Source: Chloroflexi bacterium RBG_16_56_11 (GTDB lineage: Bacteria > Chloroflexota > Dehalococcoidia > Dehalococcoidales > RBG-16-60-22). Taken from it: a stretch of 9,565 nucleotides of DNA. The translations under genes were made by a program, and so were the position numbers. The stretch spans positions 38,169 to 47,733 of the forward strand of contig MGNQ01000013.1 in assembly GCA_001796865.1 (NCBI GenBank), read 5' to 3'. Under the pieces are notes generated by a model, which was given only the letters and a program-made list of their open reading frames with translations, had not been told where the DNA came from and made no database searches. This document shows positions 1 through 5,840 of this stretch, in pieces (the stretch's first letter is position 1; each line of letters begins with the position of its first letter).

Positions 1-78
1 AGGCTTGACCGGTATGAGTTCTCCCTGGCCTTGAGGACTAAACCCTTTGTGGAGAACCCTTCACCGGTCGTCCGTTAG
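1..78 (+). CDS. Possible C-terminal end of an upstream gene (partial)
   Basis: The first frame is open from base 1 to a TAG at 76-78 and reads 25 residues, ending in ENPSPVVR. The other two forward frames hit stops within the first 33 bases. The codons look like those of the neighbouring genes, and no promoter is visible between this stop and the next start 31 bp on, so it may be the tail of a gene co-transcribed with the ribonuclease-like gene. Only 25 residues are visible, no domain can be recognised, and no product is proposed. It could also be a chance open stretch. Confidence 0.4.
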   Translation, partial: RLDRYEFSLALRTKPFVENPSPVVR

Positions 79-109
79 CGCCGTTTGCCCGCCCTTCTGG
101 AGTTGAATT

Positions 110-1516
110 GTGGATATCAACCTGAGTTTCTTAGGCGCCGCCCGCAGCGTCACCGGCTCACGCTACCTGGTGGAAGCCAATAACACCACTTTGCTCGTGG
201 ACTGCGGCCTTTACCAGGAGCGGGAGTTCCTGCACCGCAACTGGGAACACTTCCAGGTCCCGCCGGAGAAAATCGCCGCCGTCCTCCTGACCCACGCTCA
301 CCTCGACCACTGCGGTCTTCTCCCCAGACTCGTGAACGAGGGTTTCCGGGGACGCATTATCTGTACCCGCCCCACCGCCGAGATAACCAAAATCATCCTC
401 CTGGATTCCGCCAAGCTACAGGAAGAGGACGCCTCATACAAGAAAAAACGGCATCTCCGGGAAGGAAGACGGGGACCCTATCCGGAAATCCCGCTCTATA
501 CGGTCGCCGACGCCGAGGCGGTATTACCCCTGTTCCATCCCGTCGAATATAACCGGCCGGTGGAAATCAGCCCGGGCATCGAGGCCGTGTTCCGCGACGC
601 CGGGCATGTCCTCGGCTCGTCAATGATTAAGCTGACCGTGAGTCGGAAGAAAGAAAAGAGGAGCATCATTTTCTCCGGGGATATCGGCCGATGGGACAGG
701 CCTATCCTCCCGGACCCCACGATATTCAGTCGGGTGGACTACATCGTCATGGAGTCCACCTATGGCGACCGGGCGCACACCGGCTCCCACGAAATCGGCG
801 AGCAGCTGGCGGAAATCGTGCGCTCGGCCTTCGCGGCCGGCGGCAATATCATCGTCCCGAGCTTCGCCCTGCAGCGCGCCCAGGAGTTGCTGTATTATCT
901 TTTCACCCTGGGCCAGGATGGCCGTATCCCTGACCTGCAGGTCTATTTAGACAGCCCCATGGCCATAAAAATAAACCAGGTCTACCGGCGTTACTCCTGG
1001 CTGTTCGACCGGGAGATGAAGGCGATGATGCGAGATGCTAAATCGCCTTTCGATTTCCCCGGGCTGAACCTGGTCGAGACCGTCGCGCAGTCCAAGAGCC
1101 TCAACGACATCAAGGGCACCGTGATGATTATCGCCGGCTCCGGCATGTGCACCGGCGGCCGGATAAAGCACCACCTCATCAACAATATCTCACGCCCGGA
1201 ATGTACCGTCCTTTTCGTCGGCTACCAGGCGGAAGGCACTCTCGGCCGGCACATACTCGACGGCGCCGGCAGCGTGAGGATTCACGGGCAGCAGCGCCCC
1301 GTCCGGGCGGCCATCGCCCACATCCACGGCCTGTCCGCCCACGCTGACAGGGACGACCTCCTGAAGTGGCTTTCCCGGTTATCGCCGGAGCCAAAACATA
1401 TCTTTATCACCCACGGAGAGGCGAAGGCCGCCCTTATTTTCCGGCAGTTCCTCGAGGAAAAGACCGGCTTCAGGGCTTCGGTTCCATCGTACGGGGAAAA
1501 GGTGAACCTGGAATAG
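110..1516 (+). CDS. MBL-fold beta-CASP ribonuclease-like metallohydrolase
   Basis: This 468-residue protein belongs to the metallo-beta-lactamase/beta-CASP group (COG1236, YSH1-like), zinc-dependent cytoplasmic RNA-processing nucleases. The zinc motif HAHLDH lies at residues 62-67, with further metal ligands expected at H166 (DAGHVLGSS), D191 (SGDIG) and H435 (ITHGE). The beta-CASP part shows ESTYG at 215-219, the GGNIIVPSFALQRAQELL segment, GSGMCTGGR around 343-351, and the His-rich HIHGLSAHAD at 404-413. All catalytic positions appear intact and the length is normal for the family. The start is GTG at 110, chosen because GGAG at 99-102 lies seven bases upstream and because MDINLSFLGAARSVTGS is the usual family N-terminus. 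The next gene follows after 25 bp, so the two are probably co-transcribed. The RNA substrate cannot be deduced; activity is inferred from family membership. Confidence 0.93.
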   Translation: MDINLSFLGAARSVTGSRYLVEANNTTLLVDCGLYQEREFLHRNWEHFQVPPEKIAAVLLTHAHLDHCGLLPRLVNEGFRGRIICTRPTAEITKIILLDSAKLQEEDASYKKKRHLREGRRGPYPEIPLYTVADAEAVLPLFHPVEYNRPVEISPGIEAVFRDAGHVLGSSMIKLTVSRKKEKRSIIFSGDIGRWDRPILPDPTIFSRVDYIVMESTYGDRAHTGSHEIGEQLAEIVRSAFAAGGNIIVPSFALQRAQELLYYLFTLGQDGRIPDLQVYLDSPMAIKINQVYRRYSWLFDREMKAMMRDAKSPFDFPGLNLVETVAQSKSLNDIKGTVMIIAGSGMCTGGRIKHHLINNISRPECTVLFVGYQAEGTLGRHILDGAGSVRIHGQQRPVRAAIAHIHGLSAHADRDDLLKWLSRLSPEPKHIFITHGEAKAALIFRQFLEEKTGFRASVPSYGEKVNLE

Positions 1517-1541
1517 AGCAAATCTACTCGCGGAGGAAACC

Positions 1542-2231
1542 ATGCCAACCGAATATGAAATCAATCAACTCGCCAAAGAAGATTCCTGGCGAATGTTCCG
1601 CATCATCGGGGAGCTGGTGGAAGGCTTCGATAGCCTGGCGGACATCGTGCCCGCCGTGACGATTTACGGCTCGGCCAGGCTCAAGCCGGAAGATAAGCTC
1701 TATACCCAGACCGAGGAAATCGCCTTTTTGCTGGGTAAGGCCGGATTCTCCATCATGACGGGCGGCGGTCCCGGCGTCATGGAAGCTGCCAACAAGGGCG
1801 CGAAGGAGGCCGGCGTCAAGTCCATCGGACTGAATATCGAGCTGCCCCAAGAGCAGGCCTGTAATGTCTACGCGGACAGGACGATGACTTTCCACCACTT
1901 TTTCGTGCGCAAGGTAATGCTGGTGAAATACGCCAGCGCGTTCGTCATCATGCCCGGCGGCCTGGGCACCCTCGACGAGCTGACCGAGGTGCTGACCCTG
2001 ATACAGACCCAGAAGATAAAGCCCTTCCCCGTTATCTTGTTTTCCTCCGAATACTGGCAGGGATTTCTCGACTGGCTGAGGATTAAGCCGCTGGCCTACG
2101 GCGCTATCTCCGAGAAAGACTTCGATCTGCTGCGTGTCTTCGATTCCCCCCGGGAAGTCGCCGACGCCGTGATGACATGGTATAACAAACACGAGGTGGT
2201 CGGCAGGAAAGCATTGCAGTGGTCAGGTTAA
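1542..2231 (+). CDS. LOG-family (TIGR00730) Rossmann-fold phosphoribohydrolase
   Basis: This 229-residue protein is a LOG/lysine-decarboxylase-like protein. Characterised members hydrolyse the N-glycosidic bond of nucleoside 5'-monophosphates, releasing base and ribose 5-phosphate; the old label lysine decarboxylase is misleading. Visible hallmarks are IYGSARLKPED at 41-51, the phosphate-binding GGGPGVMEAANKGA at 74-87, the R123-K124 pair, and the family signature PGGLGTLDE at 138-146. Residues 1-36 form a polar, helical N-terminal extension typical of the longer LOG subgroup. The ATG at 1542 is preceded by GGAGG at 1532-1536 with five-base spacing. It lies 25 bp behind the beta-CASP gene, fitting an operon of nucleic acid and nucleotide turnover, though that functional link is an inference. 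The actual nucleotide substrate is unknown. Confidence 0.92.
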   Translation: MPTEYEINQLAKEDSWRMFRIIGELVEGFDSLADIVPAVTIYGSARLKPEDKLYTQTEEIAFLLGKAGFSIMTGGGPGVMEAANKGAKEAGVKSIGLNIELPQEQACNVYADRTMTFHHFFVRKVMLVKYASAFVIMPGGLGTLDELTEVLTLIQTQKIKPFPVILFSSEYWQGFLDWLRIKPLAYGAISEKDFDLLRVFDSPREVADAVMTWYNKHEVVGRKALQWSG

Positions 2232-2242
2232 TATTTCTCTTC

Positions 2243-2277
2243 AATATAGTAATATAGCGCGATATTATGAGATATTA
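2243..2277. repeat. AT-rich cluster of paired direct and inverted repeats
   Basis: Just after the LOG gene, AATATAG occurs twice in tandem at an 8-bp step (2243-2249, 2251-2257) and GATATTA twice at a 10-bp step (2261-2267, 2271-2277). The inner copies form the near-palindrome TAATAT-AGCGCG-ATATTA (2250-2267), with six-base perfect arms. A separate perfect 8-bp palindrome, TGATATCA, follows at 2290-2297. Nothing suggests coding. The arrangement resembles a protein-binding site, but it lies about 90 bp upstream of the predicted padR promoter -35 box, so a role there is uncertain. A weak 3' structure of the LOG transcript is the alternative. Confidence 0.45.
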
Positions 2278-2363
2278 AAAGTATATTCATGATATCACAA
2301 GACACCTGCCGTATCGTATTCCTGTCAATAACGTTTTTATTCTTTCTGCAGTCCTCAGCCCGT

Positions 2364-2392
2364 TTGACATAGCGCCTGACTCATACTATTAT
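2364..2392 (+). promoter_or_regulatory. Near-consensus sigma-70-type promoter of the padR cassette
   Basis: A perfect -35 hexamer TTGACA (2364-2369) and a -10 hexamer TATTAT (2387-2392, five of six matches to TATAAT) are separated by exactly 17 bp. Transcription would start near 2398-2400, leaving about 120 bases of leader before the padR ATG at 2522. This is the strongest promoter match in the window, in the only long gap ahead of the cassette. The leader also contains a small possible hairpin, GGCCG (2471-2475) with CGGCC (2485-2489). Confidence 0.72.
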
Positions 2393-2416
2393 TAACTTGA
2401 TGATAGTCATAAGTTA
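2393..2416. promoter_or_regulatory. Inverted repeat over the predicted start site, candidate PadR operator
   Basis: The arms TAACTTGATGA (2393-2403) and TCATAAGTTA (2407-2416) are complementary except for one extra base in the left arm, and are separated by TAG. The repeat begins directly after the -10 box and covers the predicted transcription start, an ideal place for a repressor. PadR-type regulators commonly repress their own operons from such sites, so autoregulation by the downstream gene product is inferred. No binding has been shown, and the sequence differs from the ATGT-N8-ACAT operator described for some PadR proteins. Confidence 0.5.
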
Positions 2417-2521
2417 TATACATTACCAATTTAATAACGTAATCAATTTTCTGGCACAGGACATTTTCAGGGCCGCAATAATCTCGGCCGGGTTCCTGGC
2501 GCTCGCGGTGGAGGTGCTCCG

Positions 2522-2899
2522 ATGGAAACTATCGATGAAGCCATCAAGAAATTCCAGAAAGAGCTGAACGGCGGTATGTCCGCTCTCGTCCTTCTGAGCG
2601 TCCTGGACCGGGCGGAGAGACCCATGTACGGCTACCAGATCGCCAAGCTCATCGAAGCCAGGACCAAAAACGTCGATATTATGAAACAGGGTGCGTTATA
2701 TCCGGTGCTGCACTCCCTGGAGGGCACCGGCTTGCTCGAAAGCGAGGTCGAGCCCTCGGTCACCGGACCGCCCCGGCGCTACTACAAGATTACCGGGACC
2801 GGCCGGCAAACGCTCGTCAGGTGGCGGGAAATCTGGCAACAGACAAGGGAGTTTGTCGATGCCGTTTTACACGGAGGGGACGATGATAAACAACATTGA
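2522..2899 (+). CDS. PadR-family transcriptional regulator
   Basis: This 125-residue cytoplasmic DNA-binding protein has the PadR winged-helix pattern: MSALVLLSVLDRAERPMYGYQIAKLIE at about 19-45 forms the first helices, GALYPVLHSLEGTGLLES the recognition helix region, and PRRYYKITGTGRQTL the wing. A short C-terminal helix would serve dimerisation, as in the small PadR subgroup. The ATG at 2522 has GGAGG at 2510-2514 with seven-base spacing, and no alternative in-frame start exists before a stop at 2435. Its last 17 bases overlap the next gene, so the two are translationally coupled. The effector is unknown. Autorepression through the inverted repeat at 2393-2416 is likely by analogy with the family. 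Confidence 0.93.
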   Translation: METIDEAIKKFQKELNGGMSALVLLSVLDRAERPMYGYQIAKLIEARTKNVDIMKQGALYPVLHSLEGTGLLESEVEPSVTGPPRRYYKITGTGRQTLVRWREIWQQTREFVDAVLHGGDDDKQH

Positions 2900-3818
2900 A
2901 GAATACCTTTCCCGGTTGAGGCAAGAGCTTTCCGGCAGTGACCGCGCCACCGTGCAGGACGCCCTGTCCGATGCCGAGGAATACCTGAGGACGGCCCTCG
3001 GCAGCGCCGTGGAGACCAATCCTTCCGTCGTGCCTGGCGAAGCCCTGGCGGATATCATTAGCCGGTACGGTTCCCCCGGGGAGGTCGCCGCCGCCTATAA
3101 AGAAATCGAGTCCCGCACTCCCCCCGCCTTCACCCGCCCGGCTTACAAAGAAATCCAGCCGGTGACGCCGACCCCGGCCACGCCCGTCATCGTCGACCGC
3201 CGGCCTTTCTATGCCCAATTCTTCGGCATCTTCGCCGAGCCGAAGGCCTGGGGAGCGCTGCTCTACCTCATCTTCTCCCTGGGTACCGGCATCATCTACT
3301 TCACCTGGGTTGTCACCGGGCTGTCGGTCTCGGGGGGCCTGCTGGTCCTCATCATCGGACTGCCCCTGGCCGCGCTGTTCCTGCTTTCGGTGAGGGGCAT
3401 CGCCCTGGTCGAAGGCCGCATCGTCGAGGCATTGCTGGGCGTCAGGATGCCCCGCCGGCCGTTGTTCTCCCGCACGGACATCGGGTGGTGGCAAAAAATC
3501 AAGGGCATGATTTTCGCCCGGCACACCTGGACCGCGATGGTCTACATGGTCCTCCAGCTACCGCTTGGCATCCTCTATTTCACCGTTGTTATCAGCCTTG
3601 TTTCCGCTTCGATATGGCTGATCGGCCGGCCGGTGTGGGAGCTCGCCTTCGATTTTCCGGCCTTCATCGTCCCGCCCTACGGGTATTACACTGCGGCCTG
3701 GGCCATGCCGCTGGTCGTTATCGGCGGGATATTACTGATTACCGCCACCATGCACCTCGTCAGGATTACCGGCAAAGGGCACGGCATGTTCGCCAAGGTG
3801 ATGCTCGTTAAAGAATAG
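2883..3818 (+). CDS. HAAS/DUF1700 membrane protein with duplicated sensor-like domain
   Basis: The 311-residue product starts with a HAAS/DUF1700-type segment (about 1-75): MINNIEEYLSRLRQEL, an acidic helix around DALSDAEEYL, then IISRYGSPGEVAAAY. A Pro/Thr-rich linker follows (about 79-105), then hydrophobic segments near 124-145, 147-170, 217-247 and 275-293, matching the putative sensor region (PF13796-like). The membrane part is an internal duplication: W123 to S148 and W216 to S241 share W, Y, a Gly-hydrophobic-Tyr-Phe core and a final Ser. The ATG at 2883 was preferred to an upstream ATG at 2691, since GGAGGGG (2873-2879) stands directly before it and the first 64 residues of the longer reading frame are Arg/Pro-rich padR shadow. 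No kinase or enzymatic domain is present. HAAS proteins are usually encoded beside PadR regulators; signalling or anti-regulator function is inferred. Confidence 0.88.
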   Translation: MINNIEEYLSRLRQELSGSDRATVQDALSDAEEYLRTALGSAVETNPSVVPGEALADIISRYGSPGEVAAAYKEIESRTPPAFTRPAYKEIQPVTPTPATPVIVDRRPFYAQFFGIFAEPKAWGALLYLIFSLGTGIIYFTWVVTGLSVSGGLLVLIIGLPLAALFLLSVRGIALVEGRIVEALLGVRMPRRPLFSRTDIGWWQKIKGMIFARHTWTAMVYMVLQLPLGILYFTVVISLVSASIWLIGRPVWELAFDFPAFIVPPYGYYTAAWAMPLVVIGGILLITATMHLVRITGKGHGMFAKVMLVKE

Positions 3819-3840
3819 GAGTTGAAACAGGAGGCATGAT

Positions 3841-4623
3841 ATGAAAAGACTGGCGCTGGTTGTCTCACTCTCGGTGTTACTGGCAGTCATTATCCTGGCG
3901 GCGGGATGCACGCGGATCCTCATCGGTGACGAGGGGCTGCTGACCACGCGGGAATACGACTTCACCGATTTTACCCGTATCGAGGCCGGGAGCGCCTTCA
4001 CGCTGGACATCATTCCCTCGGATAACTTCACTATCGCCATCACCGCCGGAGAAAATACCTTCAAGCATATCAATGTCGTCAAGACCGGTGATACCCTGAA
4101 AATCGGACTGAAGGGCGTGGGCTGGACCTTCGATATCGATTCTCTCGAAGCCCGGATAACCCTTCCCGTGCTCCGCGGCGTGGAGCTGTCCGGGGCGGCG
4201 GAAGGCAGGGCTATAGGCTTCAACTCTCCCCAGGATACGGAAGCCGGTCTATCGGGCGCCAGCCGTCTGGACATGGACATGGAGACCGGCAGTTTCAAAA
4301 GCGAGCTTTCGGGAGCCAGTCGGATCAGCGGACGTCTCGTAGCCTCAAGCTCGGATTTCGACCTATCCGGGGCCAGCCGGGTCAGCCTTTCCGGTTCCGG
4401 CGGCAACTTCAAACTCGATGCTTCCGGGGCCAGCCGGGCCGACATGGACACCTTTACCGTCGGGGACGCCGACATCAGCCTGAGCGGCGCCTGCCGCGCC
4501 AGCCTGGTTATCAATGGCAAGCTCAACGCCTCCCTGAGCGGGGCGTCCCAGCTCCGTTATTCCGGCAGCCCCACGCTGGGAAAGCTGGATATTTCCGGCG
4601 GCTCAGAGCTGGCCCCCAAATAA
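3841..4623 (+). CDS. Lipoprotein with head-GIN (DUF2807) repeat solenoid
   Basis: The 260-residue product has a lipoprotein signal peptide: MKRLALVV, a hydrophobic core, and the lipobox AAGC with the lipidated Cys at residue 23. After a segment beginning REYDFTDFTRIEAGSAFTLDI, typical of head-GIN proteins (PF10988), come eight copies of a [L/A/I]SG[A/G][S/A/C] turn, at about residues 116, 137, 156, 175, 194, 214, 232 and 251, a period of 18-21 residues. This predicts stacked beta-solenoid rungs outside the membrane. A second Cys, C218, lies in the sixth repeat. AGGAGG (3829-3834) precedes the ATG by six bases, 22 bp after the sensor-like gene, so it is the last gene of the padR cassette. The Pfam title mentions autotransporter adhesin, but no translocation domain is present and adhesion is unproven. 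Ligand unknown. Confidence 0.9.
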   Translation: MKRLALVVSLSVLLAVIILAAGCTRILIGDEGLLTTREYDFTDFTRIEAGSAFTLDIIPSDNFTIAITAGENTFKHINVVKTGDTLKIGLKGVGWTFDIDSLEARITLPVLRGVELSGAAEGRAIGFNSPQDTEAGLSGASRLDMDMETGSFKSELSGASRISGRLVASSSDFDLSGASRVSLSGSGGNFKLDASGASRADMDTFTVGDADISLSGACRASLVINGKLNASLSGASQLRYSGSPTLGKLDISGGSELAPK

Positions 4624-4641
4624 CCCGTTCTCCGCCAATTT

Positions 4642-4703
4642 AAACGTACGGTGGATATGTGAATCTCAATAATCCTCACATATCCACCGTACGTTTGTTT
4701 TTG
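4642..4703 (+). terminator. Strong hairpin terminator with 21-bp perfect stem
   Basis: Arms at 4642-4662 and 4676-4696 are perfectly complementary over 21 bp (starting AAACGTACGG and ending CCGTACGTTT), around a 13-base loop, followed directly by GTTTTTG (4697-4703). It starts 18 bp after the stop of the GIN lipoprotein gene, so it would end the padR transcript. The stem is much longer than a usual intrinsic terminator. It may instead derive from a mobile palindromic element, or work in both directions. Confidence 0.75.
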
Positions 4704-4756
4704 TCCGTACCTTTCCACCCCGGTTTGACGCCCGTGATTCAATTCAACAAGTGTTG

Positions 4757-4762
4757 TATAAT
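4757..4762 (+). promoter_or_regulatory. Consensus -10 box upstream of the dehydrogenase gene
   Basis: A perfect TATAAT lies 37 bp before the ATG at 4800 and predicts a start near 4769. No good -35 hexamer is found at 16-18 bp; the TTGACG at 4725-4730 is 26 bp away, too far. The small inverted repeat CAACA-AG-TGTTG (4745-4756) abuts the box, and outer arms AATTC (4741-4745) and GAATT (4764-4768) flank it, so an activator or repressor site is possible. Confidence 0.5.
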
Positions 4763-4770
4763 GGAATTAT

Positions 4771-4785
4771 CCGTAATTTTTACGG
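4771..4785. promoter_or_regulatory. Leader palindrome before the dehydrogenase gene
   Basis: CCGTAA-TTT-TTACGG is a perfect inverted repeat with a three-base centre. It lies at the predicted transcript start and three bases before the ribosome-binding sequence GAGGT (4789-4793). It could be an operator or a short hairpin affecting translation. It does not resemble the Rex consensus. Confidence 0.45.
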
Positions 4786-4799
4786 TTTGAGGTCGGCTT

Positions 4800-5729
4800 A
4801 TGAAAATCTCCGTTTTCGGCGCCTCGGGCAACGTGGGTTCCTCCGCCGCCTTTAACATCGCCATCCGGAAGCTGGCCGACGAGCTGGTGTTAATTGACAA
4901 TCCGAGGCCGGACCTGGTGGCCCTGCACGCGATGGACATGAATACCGCTGTAACCGGACAGGACATGGTGGTACGCGTGGGGCACGATGAAGACATACGC
5001 GGCTCGGATGTCGTGGTTGTGGCCGCCGGTTCCACCCAGTTCGCCGCTTCCCGCCTCGAGGTGTTGCCTCAGAACCTGCCCATCATCCAGGACATATCCA
5101 AAAAGGTGAGGCAGTTTTGTCCCAAGGCCGTCGTCATCACGGCGACCAACCCTGTCTGCCCCTTGAACTACGGAATGTACCGGTGCATCAACCTCGATCG
5201 CAAACAAATCATTGGATACACATACAATGATTCTATCCGCTTCCGCATGAGGCTGGCGCAGGCGCTGGGTGTCCCGTCCAGCCAGGTCGAGGGGACGGTC
5301 ATCGGAGAACACGGCGATAGCCAGGTATTGCTCTTCAGTTCCGTTCGTGTAAAGGGCAGACCGGTGAATATCAGCGAGGAAATGAAGCAAAGTCTCCGCC
5401 GGCAGGTGCCCGATGGCCAGAAGGTCCTGGAAGAGTTCCGGGTGAAGACCGGTCGCACTGCCGCCTGGACCACGGGCGTGGGCCTGGCCGAGGTCTGCCG
5501 GGCCATCGTCAAAGACACTGGTGAGGTGATTCCCTGCTCCATAACGCTCGATGGAGAATACGGCTGCCGCGGGCTGAGCATGTCCGTGCCGACCGTCCTG
5601 GGTAAAGGCGGCGTCCGGGAAATCCTCGAGACGAAGCTGGCCAACGACGAACAAGAGTTGTTGCTAAGTTCCATTGAGGTTCTCAAGCCGTACATGAAAT
5701 ATGTCGAAGAGCTCCTGCACCTTTGTTAA
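4800..5729 (+). CDS. Lactate/malate dehydrogenase-family NAD-dependent 2-hydroxyacid dehydrogenase
   Basis: This 309-residue cytoplasmic enzyme interconverts a 2-hydroxy acid and its 2-oxo acid using a nicotinamide cofactor. The Rossmann nucleotide motif GASGNVGS is at residues 7-14, and D33 at the end of the second strand favours NAD over NADP. Catalytic positions expected for the family are present: N117 (TNPV), D144 and R147 (NDSIRFR) and the proton-relay H171 (GEHGDS). The mobile substrate loop reads GSTQFAASRLEVL (77-89). It keeps a Gln (Q80) where lactate dehydrogenases have Gln and malate dehydrogenases Arg, and the loop Arg (R85), but lacks the usual Pro-Gly and is one residue shorter than QKPGETR. 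Substrate is therefore uncertain: lactate, malate or a bulkier hydroxy acid. The ATG at 4800 follows GAGGT by six bases. The gene stands alone between a strong terminator and the next leader. Confidence 0.85.
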   Translation: MKISVFGASGNVGSSAAFNIAIRKLADELVLIDNPRPDLVALHAMDMNTAVTGQDMVVRVGHDEDIRGSDVVVVAAGSTQFAASRLEVLPQNLPIIQDISKKVRQFCPKAVVITATNPVCPLNYGMYRCINLDRKQIIGYTYNDSIRFRMRLAQALGVPSSQVEGTVIGEHGDSQVLLFSSVRVKGRPVNISEEMKQSLRRQVPDGQKVLEEFRVKTGRTAAWTTGVGLAEVCRAIVKDTGEVIPCSITLDGEYGCRGLSMSVPTVLGKGGVREILETKLANDEQELLLSSIEVLKPYMKYVEELLHLC

Positions 5730-5756
5730 CACCAGTACTTGACTCCATAGTTGGCG

Positions 5757-5795
5757 TTCAAACAGGTCGCTCACGAGCGGATAATGGTAACGCTC
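5757..5795 (+). promoter_or_regulatory. Possible promoter with operator-like repeats before the flavoenzyme gene
   Basis: TTCAAA (5757-5762) and GATAAT (5780-5785), spaced by 17 bp, form a moderate promoter match. The spacer carries the palindrome CGCTC-AC-GAGCG (5768-5779), and CGCTCA recurs at 5791-5796 as a direct repeat 23 bp after its first copy at 5768-5773. Also TAACGCT (5788-5794) pairs with AGCGTTA (5829-5835). These repeats suggest a regulator site or a structured leader. No known riboswitch class was recognised. Confidence 0.35.
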
Positions 5796-5840
5796 ATTGC
5801 TGAAACGAAGTGCTGGATAACCTGATCAAGCGTTAAGATA

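Noticed and set aside
1524..2192. Long minus-strand open frame opposite the LOG gene
   Set aside because: It mirrors the codon pattern of the well-supported plus-strand gene and has no family motif; the same holds for the long antisense frames at 2817-3524, 3732-4526, 4890-5654 and 6978-7619.
2691..2882. Longer version of the HAAS protein starting at the ATG at 2691
   Set aside because: The added 64 residues are an Arg/Pro/Ser-rich out-of-frame reading of padR, and a strong GGAGGGG stands right before the ATG at 2883, whose product begins like other HAAS proteins.
3836..3844. ATG at 3836 as a start before the lipoprotein gene
   Set aside because: It reads ATG-ATA-TGA, two codons and a stop, out of frame with the lipoprotein. 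The ATG at 3841 has better spacing and gives the signal peptide.
4725..4762. TTGACG (4725-4730) as the -35 partner of TATAAT (4757-4762)
   Set aside because: The spacer of 26 bp is too long for a sigma-70-type promoter.
5800..5840. Fragment resembling part of a TPP riboswitch (ACCTGATC next to GGATAA and AGCG)
   Set aside because: The order of elements is wrong, the CTGAGA box and the closing stems are missing, and the downstream gene is not a thiamine gene.
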